Origin: DASSKO01 sp035690425
Lineage (GTDB): Bacteria; Actinomycetota; Actinomycetes; Propionibacteriales; Nocardioidaceae
Direction of reading: 5' to 3'
DNA: 31,449 nucleotides
Assembly: GCA_035690425.1 (NCBI GenBank)
Contig: DASSKO010000147.1
Location: 1 to 31,449 of the forward strand
In this document: in pieces, positions 1-7,490 of the stretch
How positions within the stretch are numbered: position 1 is the first letter of the stretch
Layout: each line of letters starts with the position of its first letter
Position numbers and translations under genes: made by a program
Notes under the pieces: generated by a model
The model's database searches: none
What the model saw: only the letters and a program-made list of their open reading frames with translations
What the model was told of the DNA's origin: nothing

Positions 1-30
1 GCCGCGGGAGTGAGTGAACACGATTGGGCC

Positions 31-43
31 ATGGTTGCACCAT
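31..43. promoter_or_regulatory. TGGT-N3-ACCA palindrome, candidate FadR/GntR operator
   Basis: The bases ATGGT-TGC-ACCAT form a perfect 5+3+5 inverted repeat. TGGT-N3-ACCA is the established core of operators bound by the FadR subfamily of GntR regulators (FadR, PdhR and LldR sites). The operon that follows ends with a FadR-subfamily gene at 4453-5232, so autoregulation is the natural reading. The site lies about 88 bp upstream of a TTGACA hexamer and 160 bp upstream of the favoured first start codon. It could therefore also serve a gene just outside the left edge. The match is seen directly; binding is inferred. Confidence 0.5.
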
Positions 44-130
44 TGCGTGCTCTGATTGCCGAGCTTACGTCCCGCGCGTTCGCTTCAACGCGCCGCTCCG
101 ACCACCGATGGTTTGGGGTCGGTTCGGGCG

Positions 131-160
131 TTGACAGCCCGAACAGGCGCGGTGTTGCAT
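131..160 (+). promoter_or_regulatory. possible sigma-A-like promoter of the amine-utilisation operon
   Basis: A perfect TTGACA (131-136) is followed after 18 bp by TTGCAT (155-160), which matches only three of six -10 positions. A transcript starting near 167 would give a leader of about 36 nt before the ATG at 203. The -35 box is convincing and the -10 box is weak, so this is tentative. Confidence 0.3.
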
Positions 161-202
161 GGCGCAATGGTCCAGCAGAAGGCCAATGACGTGGAGGGGC
201 TG

Positions 203-1567
203 ATGAGCACGCAGACCGGCATGTTGACCCTGGAGCAGCTGCACACGTTGGTCGACGCCGGCGAGATCGACACCGTGCTGGTGGCGATCACCGACATGCA
301 GGGGCGTCTACAGGGCAAGCGCTGCGCGGCGCGCTACTTCCTCGAGGAGGTCGTGGCCCACGGCACCGAGGGGTGCAACTACATGATGGCGGTCGATGTC
401 GACATGGAGACCGTCGACGGCTATGCGATGTCATCTTGGGACAGTGGGTACGGCGACCTGCTGATGCACCCGGACCTCGCCACGCTGCGCCGCATCCCCT
501 GGTACGACGGCACGGCGCTCGTCCTCTGCGACGTCGAGCGTCTGGACGGCTCCCCGGTCGTCGCCTCGCCACGGCAGGTGCTCCGCCGCCAACTGGAGCG
601 CCTCGCCGAGCATGGCTGGGAGGCCCACATCGGCACCGAACTGGAGTTCCAGGTGTTCAACAACACCTACGAGGACGCGTGGAACCGTGGCTACCGCAAC
701 CTGGAGGCATCCAGCCAGTACAACGTCGACTACTCGATGATGGGCACCGGCCGGATCGAGCCGTTGCTGCGCGACATCCGCAACGGCATGACCGGCGCCG
801 GCATGTACGTGGAGTCGGCCAAGGGCGAGTGCAACCTCGGCCAGCACGAGATCGCCTTCCGCTTCGCCGACGCACTGACCACGTGCGACAACCACTCGTT
901 GTACAAAACGGGCGCCAAGGAGATCGCGGTCAGCCACGGCAAGAGCCTCAGCTTCATGGCGAAGTTCGACGAGCGCGAGGGCAACTCCTGCCACGTCCAT
1001 ATCAGCCTGCGGTCGACCGACGGCGTCCCTGTGATGGCCGGCGACGGCGAGCACGGCTTCGCCCCGCTGATGGAGCACTTCCTCGCCGGCCAGCTCGCCT
1101 GCCTGGAGGAGCTGACCTACTTCTTCGCCCCCAACATCAACTCCTACAAGCGGTTTGTGCCGGGGAGCTTCGCGCCCACCACGGTCGCGTGGGGCCTGGA
1201 CAACCGCACCTGTGCGTTGCGCGTCGTCGGCCACGGTGAGTCGCTGCGGATGGAGAATCGCGTGCCCGGTGGCGACGTCAACCCCTATCTCGCTGTCTCT
1301 GCGCTGATCGCCGCCGGACTGCACGGCATCGAGAACGAGCTCCCGCTCGGGCCGGCCTTCGAGGGCAACGCCTACACCTCCGACCGGCCGCAGGTGCCAC
1401 ACACCCTCCGGGAGGCCGCCGACCTGTTCGGGCAGTCCGAGCTGGCCCGCAAGGCCTTCGGCGACGACGTGGTCGAGCACTACCTGAACAACGCCGCGGT
1501 CGAACTGCACGCGTTCGGGGCCGCCGTCACCGACTGGGAGCGCACCCGTGGCTTCGAGCGCCTGTGA
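203..1567 (+). CDS. glutamine synthetase-like gamma-glutamyl-amine ligase (GlnA3/GlnA4/PuuA type)
   Basis: ATP-dependent ligase of the glutamine synthetase fold, predicted to join glutamate to an amine (polyamine or ethanolamine) rather than ammonia. The start at 203 gives 454 residues and has a strong Shine-Dalgarno (GGAGGGG, 193-199). Visible signatures: the beta-grasp N-terminus; metal glutamates in TELEF (E146, E148); E204/E209/E216 around a GQHE motif; NSCHVHISL (H264, ATP/metal site); NRTCALR (R335, R340) and ENRVPGGD followed by NPYLA. The NRS.IRIP strap of true glutamine synthetase is altered, and the C-terminal adenylylation tyrosine segment is missing, as in the actinomycete GlnA3/GlnA4 paralogues. 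It is first in an operon with a gamma-glutamyl hydrolase, aldehyde dehydrogenase, SDR and GntR regulator, which argues for amine catabolism over nitrogen assimilation. The amine itself cannot be read from the sequence. Open frame continues upstream to a TTG at 56, with an ATG at 167, but neither has comparable initiation signals. Confidence 0.85.
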   Translation: MSTQTGMLTLEQLHTLVDAGEIDTVLVAITDMQGRLQGKRCAARYFLEEVVAHGTEGCNYMMAVDVDMETVDGYAMSSWDSGYGDLLMHPDLATLRRIPWYDGTALVLCDVERLDGSPVVASPRQVLRRQLERLAEHGWEAHIGTELEFQVFNNTYEDAWNRGYRNLEASSQYNVDYSMMGTGRIEPLLRDIRNGMTGAGMYVESAKGECNLGQHEIAFRFADALTTCDNHSLYKTGAKEIAVSHGKSLSFMAKFDEREGNSCHVHISLRSTDGVPVMAGDGEHGFAPLMEHFLAGQLACLEELTYFFAPNINSYKRFVPGSFAPTTVAWGLDNRTCALRVVGHGESLRMENRVPGGDVNPYLAVSALIAAGLHGIENELPLGPAFEGNAYTSDRPQVPHTLREAADLFGQSELARKAFGDDVVEHYLNNAAVELHAFGAAVTDWERTRGFERL

Positions 1568-2273
1568 GGTCTCGACGCGCCGGCCCCGGATCGGTGTGAC
1601 GACCTACCTGGAGACGGCGTCGTGGGGGGTCTGGTCCCGACCGGCGGCCATCGTGCCGCAGGTCTACCTCGACGCGGTTACCCGGTCGGGAGGTTTGCCA
1701 GTGCTGCTGCCCCCCGTGGCGACCGACGCCAGCGTGCTCGACGTACTCGAGGCGCTGCTGATCGTCGGGGGAGCCGATCTCGACCCAGCCACCTACGGCG
1801 CCGTACCCGACGCCGCGACCGAGGGCACCCGGCCCGAGCGCGACGAGCACGAACGCCGTCTCTTCCTGGCCGCGCTGGATCGGACCCTGCCCGTGCTCGG
1901 CGTGTGCCGGGGTGCGCAGCTGATGACCGCGGCCCTCGGTGGCACGTTGCACCAGCACTTGCCGGACCTACTGGGCCACGAGGGCCACCGGCCCGAGCCG
2001 ACCGTGTTCGGGACGAGCAGGATCAGCACGCAGCCCGGCAGCCTGGCGGCGCAGATCCTGGGGGCGGAGACCAAGGTGCCGTGCTACCACCACCAAGGGC
2101 TCGCGGAGGTGGCCACACCGTTGCTGGCGACCGGGTGGGCCGACGACGGCCTCGTGGAGTCGGTCGAGCTCCCCGGCGCCACGTGGGTGCTGGGAGTGCA
2201 GTGGCATCCGGAGGAGAACCCCGACGACCTGCGGCTGTTCGAGGCGCTGGTGCGTGCGGCGGTCGGATTCTGA
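1548..2273 (+). CDS. class I glutamine amidotransferase-like gamma-glutamyl hydrolase (PuuD-like, peptidase C26)
   Basis: A 241-residue cytoplasmic hydrolase expected to cleave a gamma-glutamyl amide and release glutamate, as PuuD does with gamma-glutamyl-GABA. The class I amidotransferase triad is complete: nucleophile C120 in LGVCRGAQ, then H220 and E222 in GVQWHPEE. GGADLDP (residues 74-80) and the YHHQG segment (180-184) are also characteristic of the PuuD/C26 group. The GTG start at 1548 overlaps the end of the synthetase gene by 20 nt, implying translational coupling, and the product has the usual family length. In this operon it would act last, recycling the glutamate added by the synthetase. 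The triad makes the enzyme class secure; substrate identity is inferred from context. Confidence 0.88.
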   Translation: MASSACEVSTRRPRIGVTTYLETASWGVWSRPAAIVPQVYLDAVTRSGGLPVLLPPVATDASVLDVLEALLIVGGADLDPATYGAVPDAATEGTRPERDEHERRLFLAALDRTLPVLGVCRGAQLMTAALGGTLHQHLPDLLGHEGHRPEPTVFGTSRISTQPGSLAAQILGAETKVPCYHHQGLAEVATPLLATGWADDGLVESVELPGATWVLGVQWHPEENPDDLRLFEALVRAAVGF

Positions 2274-3643
2274 TGGGAGCAGCAGTGCCAACCTATGACG
2301 TCATCAACCCGGCCACCGAGCGCGTGGTCGAGTCGATCCACCAGGCTGACGTGGAGCAGACCGACGCGGCGATCGAGCGTGCCGCGCGTGCGCTGGAGAG
2401 CTGGCGCGCGGTCGTCCCGGCCGACCGAGGACGGCTGCTGCGCCGGTTCGCGGAGGCGGTCGACGCCGACCTGGAGCATCTTGCGCGGCTGGAGGTGAGC
2501 AACGCCGGGCACACGATCGGCAACGCTCGCTGGGAGGCTGGGAATGTGCGCGACGTGCTGCACTACTACTCCGCCGCGCCGGAGCGGCTGATCGGCCAGC
2601 AGATCCCGGTGGCCGGCGGCGTCGACGTGACGTTCCACGAGCCGCTCGGCGTCGTCGGGGTGATCGTGCCCTGGAACTTCCCGATGCCGATCGCGGGCTG
2701 GGGGATGGCACCGGCGCTGGCTGCCGGCAACACGGTCGTGCTCAAGCCCGCCGAGGTCACCCCGCTCACGGCGATGCGCCTCGGCGAGCTGGCGCTGCAA
2801 GCCGGCCTACCCGAAGGCGTCCTCACGGTGCTGCCTGGCAAGGGTGCGGTGGTCGGAGCTCGCTTCGTCACCCATCCTGGCGTACACAAGGTCGTCTTCA
2901 CCGGGTCCACGCAGGTCGGCAAGCAGCTGATGGCCGGGTGCGCGGAGCAGGTGAAGCGGGTCACGCTGGAGCTGGGCGGCAAGAGCGCCAACATCGTCTT
3001 CGCCGACTCCGACGTGGAGGCCGCAGCCGCGAGCGCGCCCGCGGGCGTCTTCGACAACGCGGGCCAGGACTGCTGCGCACGCAGTCGCGTGTTGGTCCAG
3101 CGCGACGTCTTCGACCGCTTCATGGGGTTGCTCGAGCCGGCGGTGCAGTCCTTCCGGGTCGGGGACCCGGGGGAGGACGCGGCGCAGATGGGCCCGTTGA
3201 TCACCGCCGCCCATCGCGACAAGGTCGCCTCCTACGTGCCCGACGACGCGCCCGTGGCGTTTCGTGGCTCGGCACCTGGCGGCGACGGTTTCTGGTTCCC
3301 GCCTACGGTGCTGACCCCCGACCGTGCCGACCACCCGTCATTGGTCGACGAGATCTTCGGCCCGGTCGTGTCCGTCCTGCCGTTCGAGGACGAGGCGGAC
3401 GCCGTCCGGATCGCCAACGACAGCCAGTACGGCCTGTCCGGGTCGATCTGGACCCGCGACGTGGGCCGCGCACTGCGGGTGTCGCGGGCCGTCGACGCGG
3501 GCAATCTGTCCGTCAACTCCCATGCCTCCGTGCGCTACTCGACGCCCTTCGGAGGCTTCAAAGAGTCTGGCCTCGGACGCGAGCTCGGCCCGGATGCCGT
3601 GGCCGCCTTCACCGAGACCAAGAACGTCTTCATCGCCACCTGA
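2273..3643 (+). CDS. NAD(P)-dependent aldehyde dehydrogenase of the amine operon
   Basis: A 456-residue aldehyde dehydrogenase, the usual length for the superfamily. Key residues are all visible: PWNF with the oxyanion asparagine N135, KPAE with cofactor lysine K158, the FTGST turn (209-213), general base E233 in LELGGK, catalytic cysteine C267 in the N-A-G-Q-D-C motif, and EIFGPV starting at E360. It presumably oxidises a gamma-glutamyl aminoaldehyde to the acid before the amidotransferase-like enzyme removes glutamate. The ATG at 2273 overlaps the previous stop by one base (TGATG). A GTG at 2285 has a better Shine-Dalgarno (GGGAG, 2275-2279) and would remove four residues, so the exact start is uncertain. 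The same frame stays open upstream to 1622, but that part is a shadow of the hydrolase gene. Confidence 0.9.
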   Translation: MGAAVPTYDVINPATERVVESIHQADVEQTDAAIERAARALESWRAVVPADRGRLLRRFAEAVDADLEHLARLEVSNAGHTIGNARWEAGNVRDVLHYYSAAPERLIGQQIPVAGGVDVTFHEPLGVVGVIVPWNFPMPIAGWGMAPALAAGNTVVLKPAEVTPLTAMRLGELALQAGLPEGVLTVLPGKGAVVGARFVTHPGVHKVVFTGSTQVGKQLMAGCAEQVKRVTLELGGKSANIVFADSDVEAAAASAPAGVFDNAGQDCCARSRVLVQRDVFDRFMGLLEPAVQSFRVGDPGEDAAQMGPLITAAHRDKVASYVPDDAPVAFRGSAPGGDGFWFPPTVLTPDRADHPSLVDEIFGPVVSVLPFEDEADAVRIANDSQYGLSGSIWTRDVGRALRVSRAVDAGNLSVNSHASVRYSTPFGGFKESGLGRELGPDAVAAFTETKNVFIAT

Positions 3644-3649
3644 GCAGAA

Positions 3650-4441
3650 ATGAGCCCGCGCATGCAGATGGATTTGACCAAGAGGCTCGATGGCCGGGTT
3701 GCCGTGGTCACCGGCGGTGGCAGCGGCATCGGCGTCGCCACCGTCCGACGGCTGGCGGCCGAGGGGGCGCGTGTCGTGGTCGCCGACCTCGACACGACCG
3801 CCGGGCCGCTGGCCGCCAAGGAGGTCGACGGACTGTTCGTCGAGGTCGACGTCACCGACCAGACCGCCGTGGAGCTTCTCTTCGCCGAGGCCAGGCGCGC
3901 CTTCGGCAGTGTCGACATCGCCTTCAACAACGCCGGCATCTCGCCGGCGGACGACGGGTCCATCCTGGACACCGGGATCGACGCGTGGCGGCGGGTCCAG
4001 GAGGTCAACCTCACCTCGGTCTACTACTGCTGCCAAGCCGCGATCCCGCACATGCTCGAGCAGGGCAGGGGGTCCATCATCAACACGGCGTCCTTCGTGG
4101 CCGTGATGGGGGCGGCGACCTCGCAGATCTCCTACAGCGCGTCGAAGGGAGCGGTGCTGTCGATGACCCGCGAGCTCGGTGTCCAGTTCGCGCGGCAGGG
4201 GATCCGGGTCAACGCGCTGTGCCCCGGCCCGGTCAACACCCCGCTCCTGCAGGAGCTGTTCGCCAGCGACCCCGAGCGCGCGCAGCGCCGACTGGTGCAC
4301 GTGCCCCTTGGCCGGTTTGGTGAGCCGGAGGAGATGGCCGCTGCAGTAGCCTTCCTGGCCAGCGACGATTCGTCGTTCATCACCGCGTCAAGCTTCCTGG
4401 TCGACGGCGGGATCTCAGGAGCGTACGTCACACCGATGTGA
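3650..4441 (+). CDS. short-chain dehydrogenase/reductase (SDR, classical type)
   Basis: A 263-residue classical SDR oxidoreductase. The cofactor motif TGGGSGIG lies at 21-28, with an aspartate (D46) at the end of the second strand that favours NAD(H). NNAG is at 93-96. The catalytic set is N120, S148, Y162 and K166 (YSASK), and the C-terminal PG and DGG elements match the 3-oxoacyl-ACP-reductase-like group. It follows the aldehyde dehydrogenase by six bases and clearly belongs to the operon. Automated names such as FabG would mislead here: with a glutamate-amine ligase and an aldehyde dehydrogenase alongside, oxidation of the hydroxyl of a gamma-glutamylated amino alcohol is a better fit. ATG codons at 3650, 3662 and 3668 are all possible starts and none has a strong Shine-Dalgarno. 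Confidence 0.85.
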   Translation: MSPRMQMDLTKRLDGRVAVVTGGGSGIGVATVRRLAAEGARVVVADLDTTAGPLAAKEVDGLFVEVDVTDQTAVELLFAEARRAFGSVDIAFNNAGISPADDGSILDTGIDAWRRVQEVNLTSVYYCCQAAIPHMLEQGRGSIINTASFVAVMGAATSQISYSASKGAVLSMTRELGVQFARQGIRVNALCPGPVNTPLLQELFASDPERAQRRLVHVPLGRFGEPEEMAAAVAFLASDDSSFITASSFLVDGGISGAYVTPM

Positions 4442-4447
4442 GAGGAG
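4442..4447 (+). promoter_or_regulatory. Shine-Dalgarno (GAGGAG) deciding the GntR start
   Basis: GAGGAG at 4442-4447 sits five bases before the GTG at 4453. This favours that start over the GTG at 4438, which overlaps the SDR stop in a GTGA arrangement but has no ribosome binding site of its own. Confidence 0.55.
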
Positions 4448-4452
4448 CTGGG

Positions 4453-5232
4453 GTGGCCACGGTGGCAGCCGACGGCAGCGTGACCGGGGGCGCGGCCAGG
4501 GGGGCGGTCGGCGGCCGCACCGGTGCCGATGCCGCGGATTTCCGCCCGGTGCGTGCGGGCAACGCGTTCGAGGAGACCGTCGAGCGGCTGCTGCAGTCGA
4601 TCAAGCTCGGTGTCGTGACACCGGGGGAGCGGCTGCCGCCCGAGCGTGAGCTGGCCGCCCGGTTCCGCGTATCACGGGTCACGGTGCGCGAGGCGCTCCA
4701 CGCACTCGCGGAGGCCGGGTACGTCGAGTCGCGGCGGGGTCGCTACGGCGGCACCTTTGTGCGGGCGAAGCTGCCGCAGCGCAGCCGGTCCGAAGCACTA
4801 CGCCACGCCCAACGGCTGGGCGCCGGCTTCGAGGACGCGTTGCTGTTGCGGGACGTGCTCGAGGTCGGTGCGGCCGAGGCCGCCGCGTCAGCGGTGCTCA
4901 GCCAGCGCGAGCGGGTGCACCTGCGGGAGCGGCTCGAGGAGTGCACCGGTGCAGGGCTGACCGACTACCGCAGGATGGACTCCCGGCTGCATCTCGCCGT
5001 CGCCGAGGTCACCGGGTCGGCCTCGCTCACCGCCGCGGTCGCCGACGTGCGGATGCGGCTCAACGAGCTGCTCGATGCCATCCCGCTGATCGAGCGCAAC
5101 CTGGAGCACTCCAACGCACAGCACGCGCTGATCGTCGAGGCCGTGCTCGATGGCGACTCCGACCGCGCCCGCCGGGCGATGGCCGAGCACCTGTCCGGCA
5201 CCGCCGCCCTGCTCCGTGGATTCCTCACCTGA
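4453..5232 (+). CDS. FadR-subfamily GntR transcriptional regulator
   Basis: DNA-binding regulator of about 259 residues. After a 35-residue Gly/Ala-rich N-terminal tail comes a GntR winged helix-turn-helix (about 40-105) with PPERELAARF and SRVTVREAL. The FCD effector domain follows, with the metal/ligand set D176, H180, H224 and H246 (counted from 4453). FCD regulators typically respond to small organic acids or amino-acid-derived ligands and are often autoregulatory. Being last in the operon, with a TGGT-N3-ACCA palindrome at the operon head (31-43), it most likely controls these five genes in response to a pathway intermediate. The upstream GTG at 4438 is an alternative start. Family is secure; ligand and sign of regulation are unknown. 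Confidence 0.88.
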   Translation: MATVAADGSVTGGAARGAVGGRTGADAADFRPVRAGNAFEETVERLLQSIKLGVVTPGERLPPERELAARFRVSRVTVREALHALAEAGYVESRRGRYGGTFVRAKLPQRSRSEALRHAQRLGAGFEDALLLRDVLEVGAAEAAASAVLSQRERVHLRERLEECTGAGLTDYRRMDSRLHLAVAEVTGSASLTAAVADVRMRLNELLDAIPLIERNLEHSNAQHALIVEAVLDGDSDRARRAMAEHLSGTAALLRGFLT

Positions 5233-5245
5233 GCGTGCAGGCACA

Positions 5246-5467
5246 ATGGGCGGGGTGAGATTCGAACGAAAGCACGCAGCCCTCCTGCTGGTCGTCGCCG
5301 TCTGGAACGTCATCACCTGGTCGATGTTCGCGGAGAACCTGGCCGACGCCGAAGGGCGCCCCATCGGCTACTACGTCGCCCACACGGGCCTGATCGTGGT
5401 CAACCTGGTCATCGCCGCCGTGCTCGGCGTACTAGGCTGGCGGGCCTGGAAGGCGGCTCGCGGCTGA
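5246..5467 (+). CDS. SCO4848-family small membrane protein
   Basis: A 73-residue protein with two membrane helices: about residues 10-30, containing WNVITW and a following FAENL, and about 45-68, containing YYVAHTGL and ending in LGWRAWK. The pattern W-x-x-x-x-W, NL, a short polar loop, Y..H and a terminal G-x-R matches my memory of the SCO4848 family of actinomycete membrane proteins, whose function is unknown. It starts 13 bp after the regulator, and its stop overlaps the next start by one base (TGATG), so it is probably translated together with the PLP enzyme. A GTG at 5255 is an alternative start. In Streptomyces the SCO4848 gene lies near the sdh genes, as here. Confidence 0.7.
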   Translation: MGGVRFERKHAALLLVVAVWNVITWSMFAENLADAEGRPIGYYVAHTGLIVVNLVIAAVLGVLGWRAWKAARG

Positions 5468-6417
5468 TGGCGGACCTCCCCACGAACGCCGACATCGAGG
5501 CGGCGTACGACCGCATCCGCACCGTCATCCGGCGCACTCCGCTGCTGGAGCTGGCGGCCGACGAGCTCGGCGTGCCTGGACGCGTCTTGCTCAAGCTGGA
5601 GCTCACCCAGCACACCGGGTCGTTCAAGGCCCGCGGAGCGCTCAACTCGGTATTGTCAACTGGGCTGTCAGCTGGACTGTCGACGGGTACGCCGCCGGGA
5701 GTCGCCGCGGTCTCGGGCGGCAACCACGGTGCCGCGGTCGCCTGGGCGGCGCAGCGGGCCGGCATCAGCGCCGACGTGTTCGTGCCGTCGATGGCGACTC
5801 CGGAGAAGCTGGACCGGGTCCGCGGCTACGGCGCGACCACCCATCTCGTCGAGGGGAGCATGGGCACCCTGTTCGCGGAGGGCCTCGCGTGGGCGGAGGC
5901 CCACGACGTGCCGCTGATCCATCCGTTCGACCAGTGGGGGACCGTCTGTGGCCAGGGCACGGTCGGGCTCGAGCTCGCCGAGCAGGTGCCGGACGCCGAC
6001 CTGGTGCTGGTCGGGTGCGGGGGCGGCGGCCTCTACGCCGGCATGGCGATCGGGCTGACCGGGCACAGCAAGGTGCAGCCCGTCGAGCCGGCGACGTGTC
6101 CCAGCCTGCACGCGGCGCTGGAGGCCGGCTCCCCGGTGCCTGTCGAGGTCAGCGGGGTCGGCGCGGACTCGCTGGGCGCCCCACAGGCCGGTGACATCGC
6201 CTTCGAGGTGGCACGGCGCGCCGACACCACACCGATCCTGGTCGGCGACCAGGCGATCGTCGAGGCCCGGCAGTGGCTCTGGCAGCGCTGCCGGCTGCTC
6301 GCCGAGCCGGGTGCGTCGGCAGCGCTGGCCGCGCTGATGACCCGCAAGGTGCAGGTAGCTGCCGGTGACACCGTCGTCGTGGTGGTCAGCGGCGGCAACA
6401 ACGCAACGTTCCCGTAG
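5467..6417 (+). CDS. threonine/serine dehydratase-like PLP-dependent enzyme (fold type II)
   Basis: A 316-residue fold-type II pyridoxal-phosphate enzyme. HTGSFKARGA carries the Schiff-base lysine K54, SGGNHG (about 82-87) binds the substrate carboxylate, a glycine-rich phosphate cup GCGGGG lies near 187, and VSGGN is near the C-terminus. It lacks the C-terminal ACT regulatory domain of biosynthetic IlvA. That places it with catabolic threonine/serine dehydratases, serine racemases and hydroxyaspartate dehydratases, and the sequence alone does not choose among them. The ATG overlaps the stop of the small membrane protein gene. Just after the lysine helix there is a threefold tetrapeptide repeat (LSTG, LSAG, LSTG) encoded by three 12-bp units. 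Confidence 0.85.
   Translation: MADLPTNADIEAAYDRIRTVIRRTPLLELAADELGVPGRVLLKLELTQHTGSFKARGALNSVLSTGLSAGLSTGTPPGVAAVSGGNHGAAVAWAAQRAGISADVFVPSMATPEKLDRVRGYGATTHLVEGSMGTLFAEGLAWAEAHDVPLIHPFDQWGTVCGQGTVGLELAEQVPDADLVLVGCGGGGLYAGMAIGLTGHSKVQPVEPATCPSLHAALEAGSPVPVEVSGVGADSLGAPQAGDIAFEVARRADTTPILVGDQAIVEARQWLWQRCRLLAEPGASAALAALMTRKVQVAAGDTVVVVVSGGNNATFP
5653..5688 (+). repeat. three degenerate 12-bp tandem repeats inside the PLP-enzyme gene
   Basis: Units at 5653-5664, 5665-5676 and 5677-5688 encode LSTG, LSAG and LSTG between the active-site lysine and the substrate loop. This looks like in-frame replication slippage extending a surface loop. Confidence 0.6.
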
Positions 6418-6449
6418 CCCGCGCGACGCCTCGAGGCGGGCCTGAGAAG

Positions 6450-6475
6450 CTGGCCGGAAGAGTCCGACCGGTCAG
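6450..6475. terminator. hairpin between convergent genes, possible bidirectional terminator
   Basis: CTGGCCGG (6450-6457) pairs with CCGGTCAG (6468-6475) in an eight-pair stem with one G-T pair and a 10-nt loop. It overlaps the last codon of the minus-strand gene and is followed on the plus strand by a short TTT. A second GC palindrome, CGCCTCGAGGCG, lies just upstream in the same spacer. The position between convergent stops fits termination, but there is no true U-tract. Confidence 0.35.
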
Positions 6476-6696
6476 AGTTTGTGCAACTTGCGGTAGGGCG
6501 TCAGGACGCGCACCTGGCTGGAGCCGAACTGCACGAGGACGGCCACGTCGTTCTCGACGCCGACCACCCGACCCAAGCCGTGGGTGTCGTGGGTGACGCG
6601 GTCTTCGACCTCGAAGTGCTCGACCGGCTCGGCGTCGACCGGTCGGTTGAACGGGCTGGACGGGAGATGTCGCCTGGCGGCTCGTGAGGTTGCCAT
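6472..6696 (-). CDS. small Tudor/CarD-like (KOW-type) beta-barrel protein
   Basis: A 74-residue basic protein. After a flexible N-terminus the core reads VEDRVTHDTHGLGRVV, then a VAVLVQFG strand pair, a VRVLTPY strand and a terminal KLHKL. This V-x-D-x-V-x-H-x-x-x-G-x-G-x-V pattern is the SH3/Tudor-like barrel seen at the C-terminus of UvrD/PcrA helicases and the N-terminus of CarD, both of which contact RNA polymerase or nucleic acid. Free-standing versions occur widely in actinomycetes, without a function known to me. The frame extends to 6894, but the ATG at 6696 best fits the conserved start, and a CATACT box lies eight bases upstream. It is convergent with the PLP-enzyme gene and ends 3' of sdhB. 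Confidence 0.65.
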   Translation of the reverse strand: MATSRAARRHLPSSPFNRPVDAEPVEHFEVEDRVTHDTHGLGRVVGVENDVAVLVQFGSSQVRVLTPYRKLHKL

Positions 6697-6788
6697 GTCT
6701 GACCAGTATGCGCCTGTCGGCCGCGAAACGACACCTCGGGGGCGGGCGAGTCCGGGCACCGGCATGGCCCGAGCCGTGGACCAGGAGG

Positions 6789-7490
6789 TCAGCGGCGGAA
6801 GATCAGGGCGCGCTTGACTTCCTGGATCGCCTTGGTGACCTCGATGCCGCGTGGGCAGGCATCGGTGCAGTTGAAGGTGGTGCGGCAGCGCCACACGCCC
6901 TCCTTGTCGTTGAGGATCTCCAGCCGCTGCTCGGTGGCCTCATCGCGGCTGTCGAAGATGAACCGGTGGGCGCCGACGATCGCCTGCGGCCCGAAATACT
7001 GCCCGTCGGTCCAGTACACCGGGCACGACGTCGTGCAGGCGGCGCACAGGATGCACTTCGTGGTGTCGTCGAACCGGTCGCGGTCGGCCTGGCTCTGTAA
7101 GCGCTCGCGGGAGGGGTCGTTGCCCGACGTGACCAGGAACGGCATCATCGACCGGTAGGCGTCGAAGAACGGCTCCATGTCGACGACGAGGTCCTTGAGC
7201 ACCGGCAGGCCCTTGATCGGCTCCACCGTGATCGGCTTGCCCGGGTTGATGTCCTTGACCAGGGTCTTGCAGGCCAGCCGGTTACGGCCGTTGATCCGCA
7301 CCGCGTCGGAGCCGCACACACCGTGCGCACAGGAGCGGCGAAACGTCAGCGTGCCGTCGATCTCCCACTTGATCTTGTGCAGCGCGTCGAGCACCTTGTC
7401 GGTCGGCTGCATGCTGACGGTGTGCTCCGACCAGGTGACCTCCTCCGAGACCTCCGGGTTGTAGCGCCGAATCTTCACCGTCACGTCCAT
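6789..7490 (-). CDS. sdhB: succinate dehydrogenase iron-sulfur subunit
   Basis: A 233-residue electron-transfer subunit of complex II, bound at the cytoplasmic face of the membrane. The N-terminal ferredoxin-like domain carries the [2Fe-2S] ligands C54, C59, D62 and C74; aspartate in the third position is also found in Escherichia coli SdhB. The C-terminal domain carries C146, C149, C152 and C156, then C202, C208 and C212, for the [4Fe-4S] and [3Fe-4S] clusters. It is last in the sdhCDAB operon. Its ATG overlaps the sdhA stop in an ATGA tetranucleotide, indicating coupled translation and matched stoichiometry. Length and cysteine spacing are standard. Confidence 0.97.
   Translation of the reverse strand: MDVTVKIRRYNPEVSEEVTWSEHTVSMQPTDKVLDALHKIKWEIDGTLTFRRSCAHGVCGSDAVRINGRNRLACKTLVKDINPGKPITVEPIKGLPVLKDLVVDMEPFFDAYRSMMPFLVTSGNDPSRERLQSQADRDRFDDTTKCILCAACTTSCPVYWTDGQYFGPQAIVGAHRFIFDSRDEATEQRLEILNDKEGVWRCRTTFNCTDACPRGIEVTKAIQEVKRALIFRR

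Noticed and set aside
56..202. Longer N-terminus for the glutamine synthetase-like protein (TTG 56 or ATG 167)
   Set aside because: The strong Shine-Dalgarno before ATG 203 and the normal family start there favour the shorter form; the TTGACA hexamer also lies inside this stretch.
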